This document shows positions 17,944-25,692 of a DNA stretch of 53,495 nt, in pieces. Each line of letters opens with the position of its first letter. The stretch's first letter is position 1. The stretch covers positions 1-53,495 of the forward strand of contig JAGWGA010000010.1 in NCBI GenBank assembly GCA_028867675.1. The letters run 5' to 3'. The position numbers and the translations under genes were made by a program. The DNA comes from Nitrososphaerota archaeon (GTDB taxonomy: Archaea > Thermoproteota > Nitrososphaeria > Nitrososphaerales > Nitrosopumilaceae). The notes beneath the pieces are model-generated. The model was not told the DNA's origin. It did not search any database and saw only the letters and a list, made by a program, of their open reading frames with translations.

Positions 17944-19146
17944 TTAGATAGTTATGAAGCCTGATTTTACTGCTGAGAGAGCAATATTCAAGCCAAATAG
18001 AACAAATGTTACAGCATATACTGATACCATGGCTCCTTTCAAGACTTTCTCAGATACCTTCTTTTCAATTATTGTATGAATGAATTTTCCTCCATCTAAA
18101 ATTGGTAAAGGTAACATGTTGAATATTCCTATGAAAAATGATAGCATCCAAAGCCATAGCAGGAACATGAATACTTCTGGACTCCAATTGATATAATATG
18201 GAACTACAGGTTGGTATGATGGCAAGGCAGCTCTTAAAATTCCAAGCATTCCTATTTTTGGATCTTTTTCAGAAGGTGTAGTTACAACAGGAATCTGTAG
18301 TATTTTTCCATCCCTTATTATAGAAACAGTAACGGTGTCTCCTGGCTTTAGTTTTATCTTGGCAAAATCTTGTGGAAGAGTAATGTGATTTCCATTAATT
18401 GCTGTAATGATGTCGTTTTTTAGCAGTCCTGCCTTTTCAGCACCAGAACCTTCTGTAACTGAAACTATTGGAACTCCTAAAGGTTCGTGATACATCATAC
18501 TTCTGATTGGATCTGGCATGATTAAGGCAAATGATGGATTGAATATCAAGAGTCCTGCTATTATGAATGAAAATAAAACATTTGATGTTGCTCCAGCTCC
18601 TATCACTCTGAGGCGTGAGATTTTTTTTGCTTTTGCAAATTCTTCCTCATCTGGTTCAACAAATCCTGCAAATAATGCAATAAAGACTGCAAATCCTCCA
18701 GTCTTGATTCTAATCTTCTCTAATGTGGCTACAATTCCATGTGCTCCCTCGTGAATTACTAGAACAATTGGTACCGAAAGAAGAAAATATGCAATATTTG
18801 CACTTGATTGAATTGTAACTCCAGGAATTAGTACCGTCATTTCTGAGAATGATTCTGGCTTTACAAAAAAGTTTGATAAATTAGAAGCAAGATACCAAAA
18901 TGCTGCACCCATCATTACAAAACCCAAAATCACACTTACATTGGAGAAAATTCTAATTCCTCGCTGGGTTCTATTTAGAATCCTTGTAAGAATTTGTTGA
19001 ACATTTGGATTCTTGTAAGTAAGACTGTATGGCTTTATTTCAAAACCATGTTTGTCAAGTTTCAAGCCTTTTGCTATACTAAATACAACAACCCATGCAA
19101 TCAAAACATAGATGATAGAATTATGTGTTAAAAATGAGAAGTCCAA
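17944..19146 (-). CDS. Site-2 protease family intramembrane zinc metalloprotease with PDZ domain
   Basis: S2P enzymes cut membrane-spanning substrates, often to release regulators. The 400-residue protein has several hydrophobic helices, the zinc-binding HEGAH at 132-136 (HExxH), a PDZ domain at about 222-290 (GSGAEKAGLLKNDIITAING), and the third zinc ligand in NMLPLPILDGG at 343-353. Metal ligands are therefore complete. The start is TTG at 19146 (MDFSFLTHNS). It is divergent from cutA and upstream of ncsA on the same strand. The substrate is unknown. Confidence 0.88.
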   Translation of the reverse strand: MDFSFLTHNSIIYVLIAWVVVFSIAKGLKLDKHGFEIKPYSLTYKNPNVQQILTRILNRTQRGIRIFSNVSVILGFVMMGAAFWYLASNLSNFFVKPESFSEMTVLIPGVTIQSSANIAYFLLSVPIVLVIHEGAHGIVATLEKIRIKTGGFAVFIALFAGFVEPDEEEFAKAKKISRLRVIGAGATSNVLFSFIIAGLLIFNPSFALIMPDPIRSMMYHEPLGVPIVSVTEGSGAEKAGLLKNDIITAINGNHITLPQDFAKIKLKPGDTVTVSIIRDGKILQIPVVTTPSEKDPKIGMLGILRAALPSYQPVVPYYINWSPEVFMFLLWLWMLSFFIGIFNMLPLPILDGGKFIHTIIEKKVSEKVLKGAMVSVYAVTFVLFGLNIALSAVKSGFITI

Positions 19147-19190
19147 ATTAATTGATACTCTTTTTAGTCAGGGCAAATTTATCAGTTGCT

Positions 19191-19538
19191 ATGGGAATTG
19201 TCTTAGTTTCAACATATCCTGACAAAAAATCAATTTCTAAAGTGGCACATATTGTGGTGGAAAAGAAGCTAGCAGCTTGTGTAAACTATACAAAAATCAA
19301 TTCTGTTTACACCTGGAAAGAAAAAATTGAAGATACCAAAGAATTTCTAGCACTTTTCAAAACTACTACAAAATCAAAACAAAAACTCAAGGAAGCAATA
19401 GCCAAGTCTCATCCATACGATGTTCCAGAAATAGTAGAGCTCAAAATGGATGATGTCAACCTACCGTATTTGAAATGGCTTGAGCAATCAACTTTGAGGG
19501 GCAAACCTAAGAAGCGAAATCACTCCACCAAGAGATGA
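19191..19538 (+). CDS. cutA: CutA-like protein
   Basis: CutA forms trimers and has been linked to divalent-metal tolerance in bacteria; its exact role is unsettled. The fold is clear: GIVLVSTYPDKKSISKVAHIV, AACVNY (family C-x-N signature) and the C-terminal HPYDVPEI and YLKWL. I place the start at ATG 19191, giving 115 residues, because the family begins at this strand. An upstream in-frame start at 19152 would add 13 unmatched residues. After WLEQS the protein has a basic tail of about a dozen residues. This tail overlaps the 3' end of the convergent pelota gene by 51 bases. Confidence 0.88.
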   Translation: MGIVLVSTYPDKKSISKVAHIVVEKKLAACVNYTKINSVYTWKEKIEDTKEFLALFKTTTKSKQKLKEAIAKSHPYDVPEIVELKMDDVNLPYLKWLEQSTLRGKPKKRNHSTKR

Positions 19539-20540
19539 GACTCTAAGTCCAACGTCTGTAGTGGAATCTACTGAATAGACTTCAACCCCTTTTGATTCTA
19601 CTTGGTTGAGAAATTCTATTATTTTATCTTCATCTTGTTTTTCAAAGATTCTGTCTGAAAATACTAACGATTCTACAGCCCCCATCTCATTTGCTCTTGA
19701 TGTTTCATCAAACCCCATGGTGAACTTGGTACTTTTTTTATTTGCTCTCAACATTATTTCATCTAGTATGGCAGAAACCTTTGCAATTTTGCTGGTCTCT
19801 AGAGTCTGCTTCATTATGTCTGATTTAATAAAAGTGTAAATGCCGTCTTCGCCAGACGAATCAATTCCATCAACTACTTGTATCTTATGTCCTTTAAGTG
19901 ATGGAACCTCCAAAAGAAAATTAGCTAATCTTTTCTTCGTTTCTCCTGGTCCAAATATTATGATGCTGTCCTCTTCTCTGATTAAAGTCGATATTGCACT
20001 CTGAACATCTTTGAAAAAGTCTTGAATGTTGAATTTAGATTTGTATCTCTTTCCGCTTGCACCTGAATACATGTTGGGCAAAAGTTTGAGATGGGTACCG
20101 CTTAATCTTCCTAAACCGCAATCGGTTGTATCTATTGCTACAAGAAGAAAAGTACTATGATCTTTTTTCTCAAAGATTAACTTTCGTTCAATTTCACTCC
20201 AACTTTTTTTGACAAGTGTAACGGCATCACCAATTTTTAATGTCAAAGAATGATGTGATCCTTTGCTTACTGATGGATTATCTGACTCTATTATAGTCCC
20301 CTGAACTCTTAACCTGTCAACTACTTCATCAATGGAAACTTTTTCAACATCAAGAGCTATGCGAATTTTAATCCGCTCTCCTTTATCTGGTCTCGAAAAA
20401 TCTTTCTCAAGTTTAACAGCTCTTGAAGTATCCCCTACTATTCTGTCCCCTTTACTTATGATACGTCTTAATGTAAAGAGATCATCTGATTCCTCTGGTA
20501 TCAGAGCAACCGCATTATCATCTATTTTTTTAACAATCAA
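19488..20540 (-). CDS. pelA: Pelota/Dom34, ribosome rescue factor
   Basis: Archaeal pelota with aEF1A and ABCE1 splits stalled ribosomes. The 350-residue protein has the N-terminal Sm-like domain (GDRIVGDTSRAVKLEKDFSR and RIALDVEKVSIDEVVDRLRVQGTI), a central eRF1-like domain (VAIDTTDCGLGRL, IIFGPGETKKRLANFL) and a C-terminal domain (SLVFSDRIFEKQDEDKIIEFLNQ...VYSVDSTTDVGLRVSSLGGVISLLRF). The GGQ of eRF1 is absent, as expected. The start is ATG 20540. The 3' end overlaps cutA convergently. Confidence 0.94.
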   Translation of the reverse strand: MIVKKIDDNAVALIPEESDDLFTLRRIISKGDRIVGDTSRAVKLEKDFSRPDKGERIKIRIALDVEKVSIDEVVDRLRVQGTIIESDNPSVSKGSHHSLTLKIGDAVTLVKKSWSEIERKLIFEKKDHSTFLLVAIDTTDCGLGRLSGTHLKLLPNMYSGASGKRYKSKFNIQDFFKDVQSAISTLIREEDSIIIFGPGETKKRLANFLLEVPSLKGHKIQVVDGIDSSGEDGIYTFIKSDIMKQTLETSKIAKVSAILDEIMLRANKKSTKFTMGFDETSRANEMGAVESLVFSDRIFEKQDEDKIIEFLNQVESKGVEVYSVDSTTDVGLRVSSLGGVISLLRFAPQS

Positions 20541-20581
20541 TCTGATACCTTTGTGGAACTATAATAAAAAAGAAAAGTAAT

Positions 20582-21055
20582 CTAGTTTGTTAACTCATCC
20601 GTTTTTGCTTCCTTCTTTTCTTCTGCCTTCTTTCTAAGGTAATTCTGGACCCACTCTTGTGTTATAACTCCAGATTCAGTCAAGTTAACAAGCGTATTGG
20701 TTGAAGCCTCACCAATTACTTTGCCCATGTTTCTCCTTATTTGTCTCCATTTTAGATTCGTATTGCCACTTTTTGATGAATAAATTATGCCAAGTACCTC
20801 TTTTGCATTAACAAAAGTCATGTCACGAATCTTTTTTAGAGTAACCTTGTCTGCAGCTTCAACATAAATTGAACCTGGAGAAGTTTCGCGTTCTGGGAAT
20901 ACTTCGTAATCCTCCATGTAACTTTCAGGAATGTATGAATTACAAGTACTTAGGATTACAAATCTCCTAAAACTTTCAAGGGAACACGTTGCATCGATTG
21001 TTACCATTTGTGTAACCAATGCCTCGCCTTTTATCAAGCTTCTTGAAAGACTCAA
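20582..21055 (-). CDS. Conserved-looking protein of unknown function
   Basis: The 157-residue frame has good coding character but I do not recognise the family. Visible features are an alpha/beta N-terminal part (TIDATCSLESFRRFVILSTCNSYIP), a segment KIRDMTFVNAKEVLGIIY, and a charged lysine/glutamate-rich C-terminal helix (LRKKAEEKKEAKT). It has no membrane segment or catalytic motif. The start is uncertain: TTG at 21055, or the ATG 16 codons further in. It lies 41 bases upstream of pelA in the same direction, so it may be co-transcribed, and it is divergent from the YjbQ gene. Confidence 0.55.
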   Translation of the reverse strand: MSLSRSLIKGEALVTQMVTIDATCSLESFRRFVILSTCNSYIPESYMEDYEVFPERETSPGSIYVEAADKVTLKKIRDMTFVNAKEVLGIIYSSKSGNTNLKWRQIRRNMGKVIGEASTNTLVNLTESGVITQEWVQNYLRKKAEEKKEAKTDELTN

Positions 21056-21178
21056 GTAGGAACAAACAAAATCGTTGATTGCAGGCGTTGATGACCATAT
21101 CCATTTGATTTGATGAGAAGGATCTTGAGTTCTGAGCCTGCACTTGATTTTTATCGGTATGTTGATTTTATTAATATC

Positions 21179-21598
21179 GTGAAATCACACACGGAATATC
21201 TTACATATCATATTCCATCAAGGCGAGGATTTGTCAATATTACACCTGAGGTAAGAAAGATAATTCAAAAGAGTGGCATCAAAGAAGGTCTCTGTTTGGT
21301 TAACGCCATGCACATTACTGCAAGTGTTTTCATTAATGACAACGAGAGTGGATTACACCATGATTATGAAAAGTGGTTAGAAGAACTTGCACCACACGAA
21401 CCAATATCGAAATATGAACACAACAATACGGGAGAAGATAACGCAGATGCACATCTGAAAAGACAAGTTATGGGAAGAGAGGTTGTGATAGCTATTACTA
21501 AAGGCCAACTTGATTTTGGTACGTGGGAGCAGATATTCTATGGAGAATTTGATGGTAAAAGACCAAAAAGAGTTCTTGTTAAAGTAATAGGTGAATAG
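21179..21598 (+). CDS. YjbQ family protein (UPF0047)
   Basis: The family is a small trimeric barrel; some members have weak thiamine-phosphate synthase activity, and the physiological role is unclear. Diagnostic segments are [23 protein letters not shown], the metal-site histidines in [13 protein letters not shown], and [19 protein letters not shown] choose GTG at 21179 ([14 protein letters not shown]), giving 139 residues, the usual family length; a TATA-like TTTTTATC lies about 25-30 bases before it. An upstream ATG at 21110 would add 23 residues with no family match. It ends one base before the convergent zinc-ribbon gene. Confidence 0.85.
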   Translation: MKSHTEYLTYHIPSRRGFVNITPEVRKIIQKSGIKEGLCLVNAMHITASVFINDNESGLHHDYEKWLEELAPHEPISKYEHNNTGEDNADAHLKRQVMGREVVIAITKGQLDFGTWEQIFYGEFDGKRPKRVLVKVIGE

Positions 21599-21754
21599 TT
21601 AAGATAAAGAGCCACGCTTCTGAGCTCCCTCTTCTAATGGCTTTAGCTTGAAGCTTTCTTCATGATTCTGGGCACCATGATTGCATTTTACACAACCGAC
21701 TTTGAATCCATTACTGTCCTTGACAAAAGTCTCACAGCCACAGAAGCATGTCAT
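21599..21754 (-). CDS. Small zinc-ribbon protein, 51 residues
   Basis: This is a short reading frame of 51 codons on the minus strand, from ATG 21754 to TAA at 21599. The product starts MTCFCGCETFVKDSNGFKVG and continues with CVKCNHGAQNHEESFKLK. Cysteines C3, C5, C7, C21, C24 and His26 look like a zinc-binding knuckle pair. It sits exactly between the YjbQ stop and the DtxR gene, with no spare sequence on its 3' side, which supports it being real. It lies 40 bases downstream of the dtxR-like gene on the same strand and may be its last operon member. The function is unknown. Confidence 0.6.
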   Translation of the reverse strand: MTCFCGCETFVKDSNGFKVGCVKCNHGAQNHEESFKLKPLEEGAQKRGSLS

Positions 21755-21794
21755 AAAATAATCATTTCTTATCTGTGATATAACCTATTTCAAT

Positions 21795-22250
21795 CTAATT
21801 TTTACAACAATTTCCACGTGGAATGTCGTGATTGTGTGGACATTTTCTTGGATGCTTGAGCATCGTACATAATGCATCTGTAAATTGGGCATTCATGTGA
21901 TGTTCAATACCACAAACCATCTCTTCGTCAATGTCTACTTTGAGTGCACTGTCCATCAAGACTTCAAGCAATCTACTATTTCGCATCATGTTTGAGCCTA
22001 TATCTTCACCGTTCTTAGTAAGTGAAACTCCACTTTTGTTATAATTTACTAATTTTGATTCATTTAGCTTTTTCAACATCTGTACCACACTTGGCTGTCT
22101 TACATTTAACATCTTGGCAATTGTGCTTATTTTTACAGGATCTCCAGCTTCCTTGATGTGCCAAATTGCTTTGAGATACATTTCAACATGTTCTGCTTCT
22201 GCAGTTCCAACAAACAAAACTTCTTGATCTTTCATTATTTTCTCTCTCAC
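21795..22250 (-). CDS. DtxR/MntR family metal-dependent transcriptional regulator
   Basis: These regulators bind DNA as dimers when loaded with Fe(II) or Mn(II). The 151-residue protein has a winged helix at about residues 18-80 (AEHVEMYLKAIWHIKE, ISTIAKMLNVRQPSVVQMLKKL), then the metal-binding and dimer domain with C113, E116, H117 and CPHNHDIP at 137-144, ending in a Cys-Cys pair. There is no SH3-like third domain, as in MntR. Its ATG overlaps the last four bases of the TrmB-like gene upstream, so the two regulators are translationally coupled. Confidence 0.87.
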   Translation of the reverse strand: MREKIMKDQEVLFVGTAEAEHVEMYLKAIWHIKEAGDPVKISTIAKMLNVRQPSVVQMLKKLNESKLVNYNKSGVSLTKNGEDIGSNMMRNSRLLEVLMDSALKVDIDEEMVCGIEHHMNAQFTDALCTMLKHPRKCPHNHDIPRGNCCKN

Positions 22251-23026
22251 TTACTTGATTTTACGTCTTTTGATTCCTTTAGTAAATATTCGAAATATTC
22301 GCGAGCAAAACCTGCTAAACCTGAATGATCTGCCCATATTGCGACTGCCTCTTTTGTTCCAGTAGTACCAAGTTCCTCGCCAAGAAGTAATACTACATAT
22401 CTTTTATCAGATATGATTCCGCCTCCAAACATGCCTTTCTTTACTTTTACCTTTGCCAGTCTTGCTAATGATTTGAGTGTGTCAGTATCAACATCTTCTG
22501 AAACTAGAATTGTAATGTCTACACCTCTATCATGTAATAGTCTAAGTTTAGGCAATGCCTCCTTTGCCAATTCTTCTGCAACTTTTGGTATGGCAATCAT
22601 TACTTCATTTCTACAAGAATCCACCATTTCGAGAATCTTTGTTGCTATGTTGATTACACCAGAAATTATCCAAATGTCTGGTCTCTCACTTATTCCACTT
22701 TGTTCATAAAGTGGGATGAGTTCTTTTAGTACAATATTTTCATTATTTTTAAATTCCGTTTCAAATTGCTGCTTTGATGTCTGTATTGCAGTAGCCGGAG
22801 ATTTTGCAAAGTATTGAGTAGGTCTTGAATCATCAGAGCCTATCCATCCTTTATCTTCCAAAGTTCCAAGAACCTCATAAATTTTTGAATATGGTACTCC
22901 GGATTTCTGACTCAGATCTGATGCGGTGATGGGACCAGTTCTTAAAAGTGAAGAATATGTCTTTATTTCATAACTTGTAAGACCGATCTTTTCTAATGAT
23001 TTTCTTGCTTTATCAGAAAGATTCAT
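22247..23026 (-). CDS. TrmB family transcriptional regulator
   Basis: TrmB proteins are archaeal winged-helix regulators, classically sugar-responsive. The 259-residue protein has the TrmB HTH at about 1-70 (LEKIGLTSYEIKTYSSLLRTG, ASDLSQKSGVPYSKIYEVLGTLE) and a C-terminal phospholipase-D-like effector domain (EVMIAIPKVAEELAKEALPKL, DITILVSED). The start is ATG 23026 with a TATA box 25-32 bases upstream. It is coupled to the DtxR-like gene by a four-base overlap and is divergent from the tetraether synthase candidate. The effector is unknown. Confidence 0.85.
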   Translation of the reverse strand: MNLSDKARKSLEKIGLTSYEIKTYSSLLRTGPITASDLSQKSGVPYSKIYEVLGTLEDKGWIGSDDSRPTQYFAKSPATAIQTSKQQFETEFKNNENIVLKELIPLYEQSGISERPDIWIISGVINIATKILEMVDSCRNEVMIAIPKVAEELAKEALPKLRLLHDRGVDITILVSEDVDTDTLKSLARLAKVKVKKGMFGGGIISDKRYVVLLLGEELGTTGTKEAVAIWADHSGLAGFAREYFEYLLKESKDVKSSK

Positions 23027-23050
23027 CTGATATAATCGAGGCTCTTTTGG

Positions 23051-23058
23051 TATATATG
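23051..23058 (-). promoter_or_regulatory. TATA box of the TrmB-DtxR operon
   Basis: TATATATG in plus orientation, reading CATATATA on the minus strand, lies 25-32 bases before the ATG of the TrmB-like gene. Confidence 0.45.
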
Positions 23059-23117
23059 TCTAGGATTATTTCATGAACAGGATCTACTGATTCATCTGGT
23101 GTCTTGTAGGAAATCAA

Positions 23118-23126
23118 TTAAATACT
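23118..23126 (+). promoter_or_regulatory. TATA box of the tetraether synthase candidate
   Basis: TTAAATACT lies 29-37 bases before the ATG at 23155. It overlaps the left arm of the inverted repeat at 23122-23151. Confidence 0.4.
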
Positions 23127-23151
23127 ATCTCCTAAGATATGCGTATAGTAT
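23122..23151. repeat. Inverted repeat over the promoter of the radical SAM gene
   Basis: ATACTAT (23122-23128) and ATAGTAT (23145-23151) are exact reverse complements separated by 16 bases. They span from the TATA box to the start codon of the downstream gene, where a bound regulator would block transcription. The divergently encoded TrmB-like or DtxR-like protein is an obvious but untested candidate. Confidence 0.35.
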
Positions 23152-23154
23152 CAC

Positions 23155-24819
23155 ATGGCTCTAATTCAGATATCTAATCAGAAGACTCCCACTCTAGGAA
23201 AGAAATCTAGTATTAGATTTACTCAGAGTATATGTCCTGAATGCAACATGATTCTTGATGCAGAGGTATTTGAGAGAGACGGCAAGGTCTTCATGACAAA
23301 GACCTGTCCAACACACGGCGAATGTGAAGAACTCTATTTTGGCTCTTATGATATGTACAAGAAATTTAGTACCTACTGGATGGATGGAAAGGGTGCACAT
23401 GCTCCAAACGTAATGATTGACAAATGTTCATGTCCTAACAACTGTGGTCTGTGTTCTAATCACTTGTCTCACAGTGGACTTGCAAACATGATAGTTACAA
23501 ACAGATGTGACTTGACATGCTGGTATTGCTTTTTCTATGTAAAGAAAGGACTTGAAGGCGCATACATGTACGAGCCAACTCAAGACCAAGTAAGAGCAAT
23601 GATGAAAACACTAAGAGCAGAAAGACCAATTCCAGGTAACTCTATGCAGATTACTGGTGGTGAACCAATGCTTAGAGAAGATATTGTTGATGTTATAAAA
23701 ATAATGAAGGAAGAAGGTGTTGATCATATTCAGATGAACACAAACGGAATTAGATTTGCACTTGACCCAGAAGCAATGAGAGAGGTTAGACTTGCAGGTG
23801 TCAATAACTTGTATCTTAGTTTTGATGGTGTAACACCAAGAACAAATCCAAAGAATCACTGGGAAATTCCATATGCACTAGAAAGTGCAAGAAAGACTGG
23901 AACTACTGTAGTATTTGTTCCAACTGTTATCAAATCAATCAATGATCATGAACTAGGTCCAATTATTAGGTATGCTCAAAAGAACATGGATGTTGTTCAC
24001 GCTGTAAACTTCCAACCAGTATCTCTAACAGGAAGAATGGGCAAGAAAGAACGTGAAAAATACAGAATCACTATACCAGACTGTATACAAAGAATTGAAG
24101 AACAGACACAAGGTGAAGTAACCGTAGATGACTGGTTCCCAGTTCCAAGCTGTATGCCGCTAACTAATGTAATTGAAGCATTCTCTAGCAAACCAAAGTA
24201 TGAATTGTCAATCCACTTTGCATGTGGTGCAGGTACATACATCTTTGAAGATGAAGAGACCAAGAAATTTGTACCACTAACAAGATTTGCTGACATTCAA
24301 GGAATGTTGGAACTCTTTGAAGACAAGGCAGAAGAAATCAAGTCTGGAAAGAACAAGTACTTTACCATGCTAGAAGTAGTAAGAAAATTATCCAGCTTTA
24401 TCGATAAAAAGAAACAACCAGCAGGCCTTGACTTGGCAAAGATGTTTGGTAGCATATTGATGAAAAGATCATTTAATGCTGTAGGTTCATGGCATGTCAA
24501 AGGTTTGTTCTTAGGTATGATGCACTTCCAAGACAAATACAATGAAGATTTAGAAAGACTTCAAAGATGTGATATTCATTATCTGACACCAGACTTGAGA
24601 GTTGTACCATTCTGTGCCTTTAACGTAATTCCAGAATGGTACAGAGATAGAATCCAAAAGAAATATTCCATATCGGTAGAAGAATGGGAACAAAGAGTTG
24701 GTGCAAAACTTGAAGATGGTCTCTACAGAGGAATCATGAGAAGAGGTTCAGGAGATGAACTTGCTGCAGGTTGTGCCAAGAGCCAGATGATGCATGAAGC
24801 ATCTCAATCTTTAATGTAG
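23155..24819 (+). CDS. tes: Radical SAM protein, tetraether lipid synthase (Tes)-like, MJ0619 family
   Basis: Tes joins the phytanyl tails of two archaeol lipids to make membrane-spanning tetraethers (GDGTs), the main lipids of Thaumarchaeota. The 554-residue protein has an N-terminal Cys/His region (C27, C30, then TCPTHGE at 50-56), a cysteine cluster C91, C93, C97, C100 for an auxiliary Fe-S centre, the radical SAM CxxxCxxC (C118, C122, C125), the SAM-binding GGEP motif and a C-terminal half with further cysteines. It lacks a B12-binding domain, unlike the GrsA/GrsB ring-forming enzymes. The start is ATG 23155. It is divergent from the TrmB-DtxR operon. The family call comes from memory of MJ0619-type sequences; another radical SAM role is possible. 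Confidence 0.78.
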   Translation: MALIQISNQKTPTLGKKSSIRFTQSICPECNMILDAEVFERDGKVFMTKTCPTHGECEELYFGSYDMYKKFSTYWMDGKGAHAPNVMIDKCSCPNNCGLCSNHLSHSGLANMIVTNRCDLTCWYCFFYVKKGLEGAYMYEPTQDQVRAMMKTLRAERPIPGNSMQITGGEPMLREDIVDVIKIMKEEGVDHIQMNTNGIRFALDPEAMREVRLAGVNNLYLSFDGVTPRTNPKNHWEIPYALESARKTGTTVVFVPTVIKSINDHELGPIIRYAQKNMDVVHAVNFQPVSLTGRMGKKEREKYRITIPDCIQRIEEQTQGEVTVDDWFPVPSCMPLTNVIEAFSSKPKYELSIHFACGAGTYIFEDEETKKFVPLTRFADIQGMLELFEDKAEEIKSGKNKYFTMLEVVRKLSSFIDKKKQPAGLDLAKMFGSILMKRSFNAVGSWHVKGLFLGMMHFQDKYNEDLERLQRCDIHYLTPDLRVVPFCAFNVIPEWYRDRIQKKYSISVEEWEQRVGAKLEDGLYRGIMRRGSGDELAAGCAKSQMMHEASQSLM

Positions 24820-24824
24820 GCATT

Positions 24825-25601
24825 TTAATTTCTTATTGCAATGATACAAGATGGATGATGATTATCCTTAGTACAACTAAAATTGTATCTCTTCAAAATT
24901 TTCATACAGTCATCAATATTTGCTGGCTTGTGAATTTCAATTTTCATTGATTTAATATTTTTGATCCATTTTGAAGGATCTTCCAATACTGTTTTTTCTG
25001 CTCCCTCGATATCCATTTTCAGATAGTCAATAGAAGTCAAACTAAAATCATCAAGTATCTTATCAAGAGTCTTTGCAGGTGATGTCCCTCCAATCTTATT
25101 AACCGTATTATCTATTTTATTGAATATGCTGAAATTGTTCTCATCATGACCTTCATAGGAAATTTCTGTATTTTCAGACCAAACTGCTGCATGAATAATT
25201 TTACATCGATCATTAAAGTAGGATATGTTCCTTTGAGCAAGGAACACATTGTCAAAATCCATCTCAACTCCATAGATTCTGGCATCAGGATATAGAAAAG
25301 CAAAGTGAGCCATTGTGTAACCAACATTGGCTCCCAAATCTAAGATATTTGCGTTTTTACCCAATTTGTATGGTGGTAAGTGGTACTTGTGGTAAAAAGT
25401 ATCCCACAAAACTCCATGATCACTGGTATTGGGTCTACATAACATTGGTTTTCCGCCAGTTTCTCTTATGTGAAGAACAATAGGTGCTGAAGAATTATTT
25501 ATTTTATTTTTCCATAATTTTCGAAACTTCCAGGCATCCATAGGGTTTGAAAATACACTTAGATAATTTGATATCAAATCAAACTTATTTTTTATGCCCA
25601 T
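24825..25601 (-). CDS. FkbM family methyltransferase
   Basis: The 258-residue protein has the SAM-binding motif ILDLGANVGYTMAHFAF and the FkbM signature region SIDYLKMDIEGAEKTVLED. FkbM enzymes mostly O-methylate sugars or polyketides. The N-terminal 70 residues are typical of the glycan-linked members. The start is ATG 25601. It is the first gene of the glycan island, convergent with the radical SAM gene and divergent from a glycosyltransferase. A second FkbM protein lies at 46202-46972 but differs greatly in sequence, so it probably methylates another position or sugar. Confidence 0.82.
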   Translation of the reverse strand: MGIKNKFDLISNYLSVFSNPMDAWKFRKLWKNKINNSSAPIVLHIRETGGKPMLCRPNTSDHGVLWDTFYHKYHLPPYKLGKNANILDLGANVGYTMAHFAFLYPDARIYGVEMDFDNVFLAQRNISYFNDRCKIIHAAVWSENTEISYEGHDENNFSIFNKIDNTVNKIGGTSPAKTLDKILDDFSLTSIDYLKMDIEGAEKTVLEDPSKWIKNIKSMKIEIHKPANIDDCMKILKRYNFSCTKDNHHPSCIIAIRN

Positions 25602-25692
25602 ATTATATGAGAAAAACCTAAAAACATTTGATTGTTTTCATTTGAATTCAAAAGTTTCATTAAACCTTTGATTAATGACATATACTATTGTT

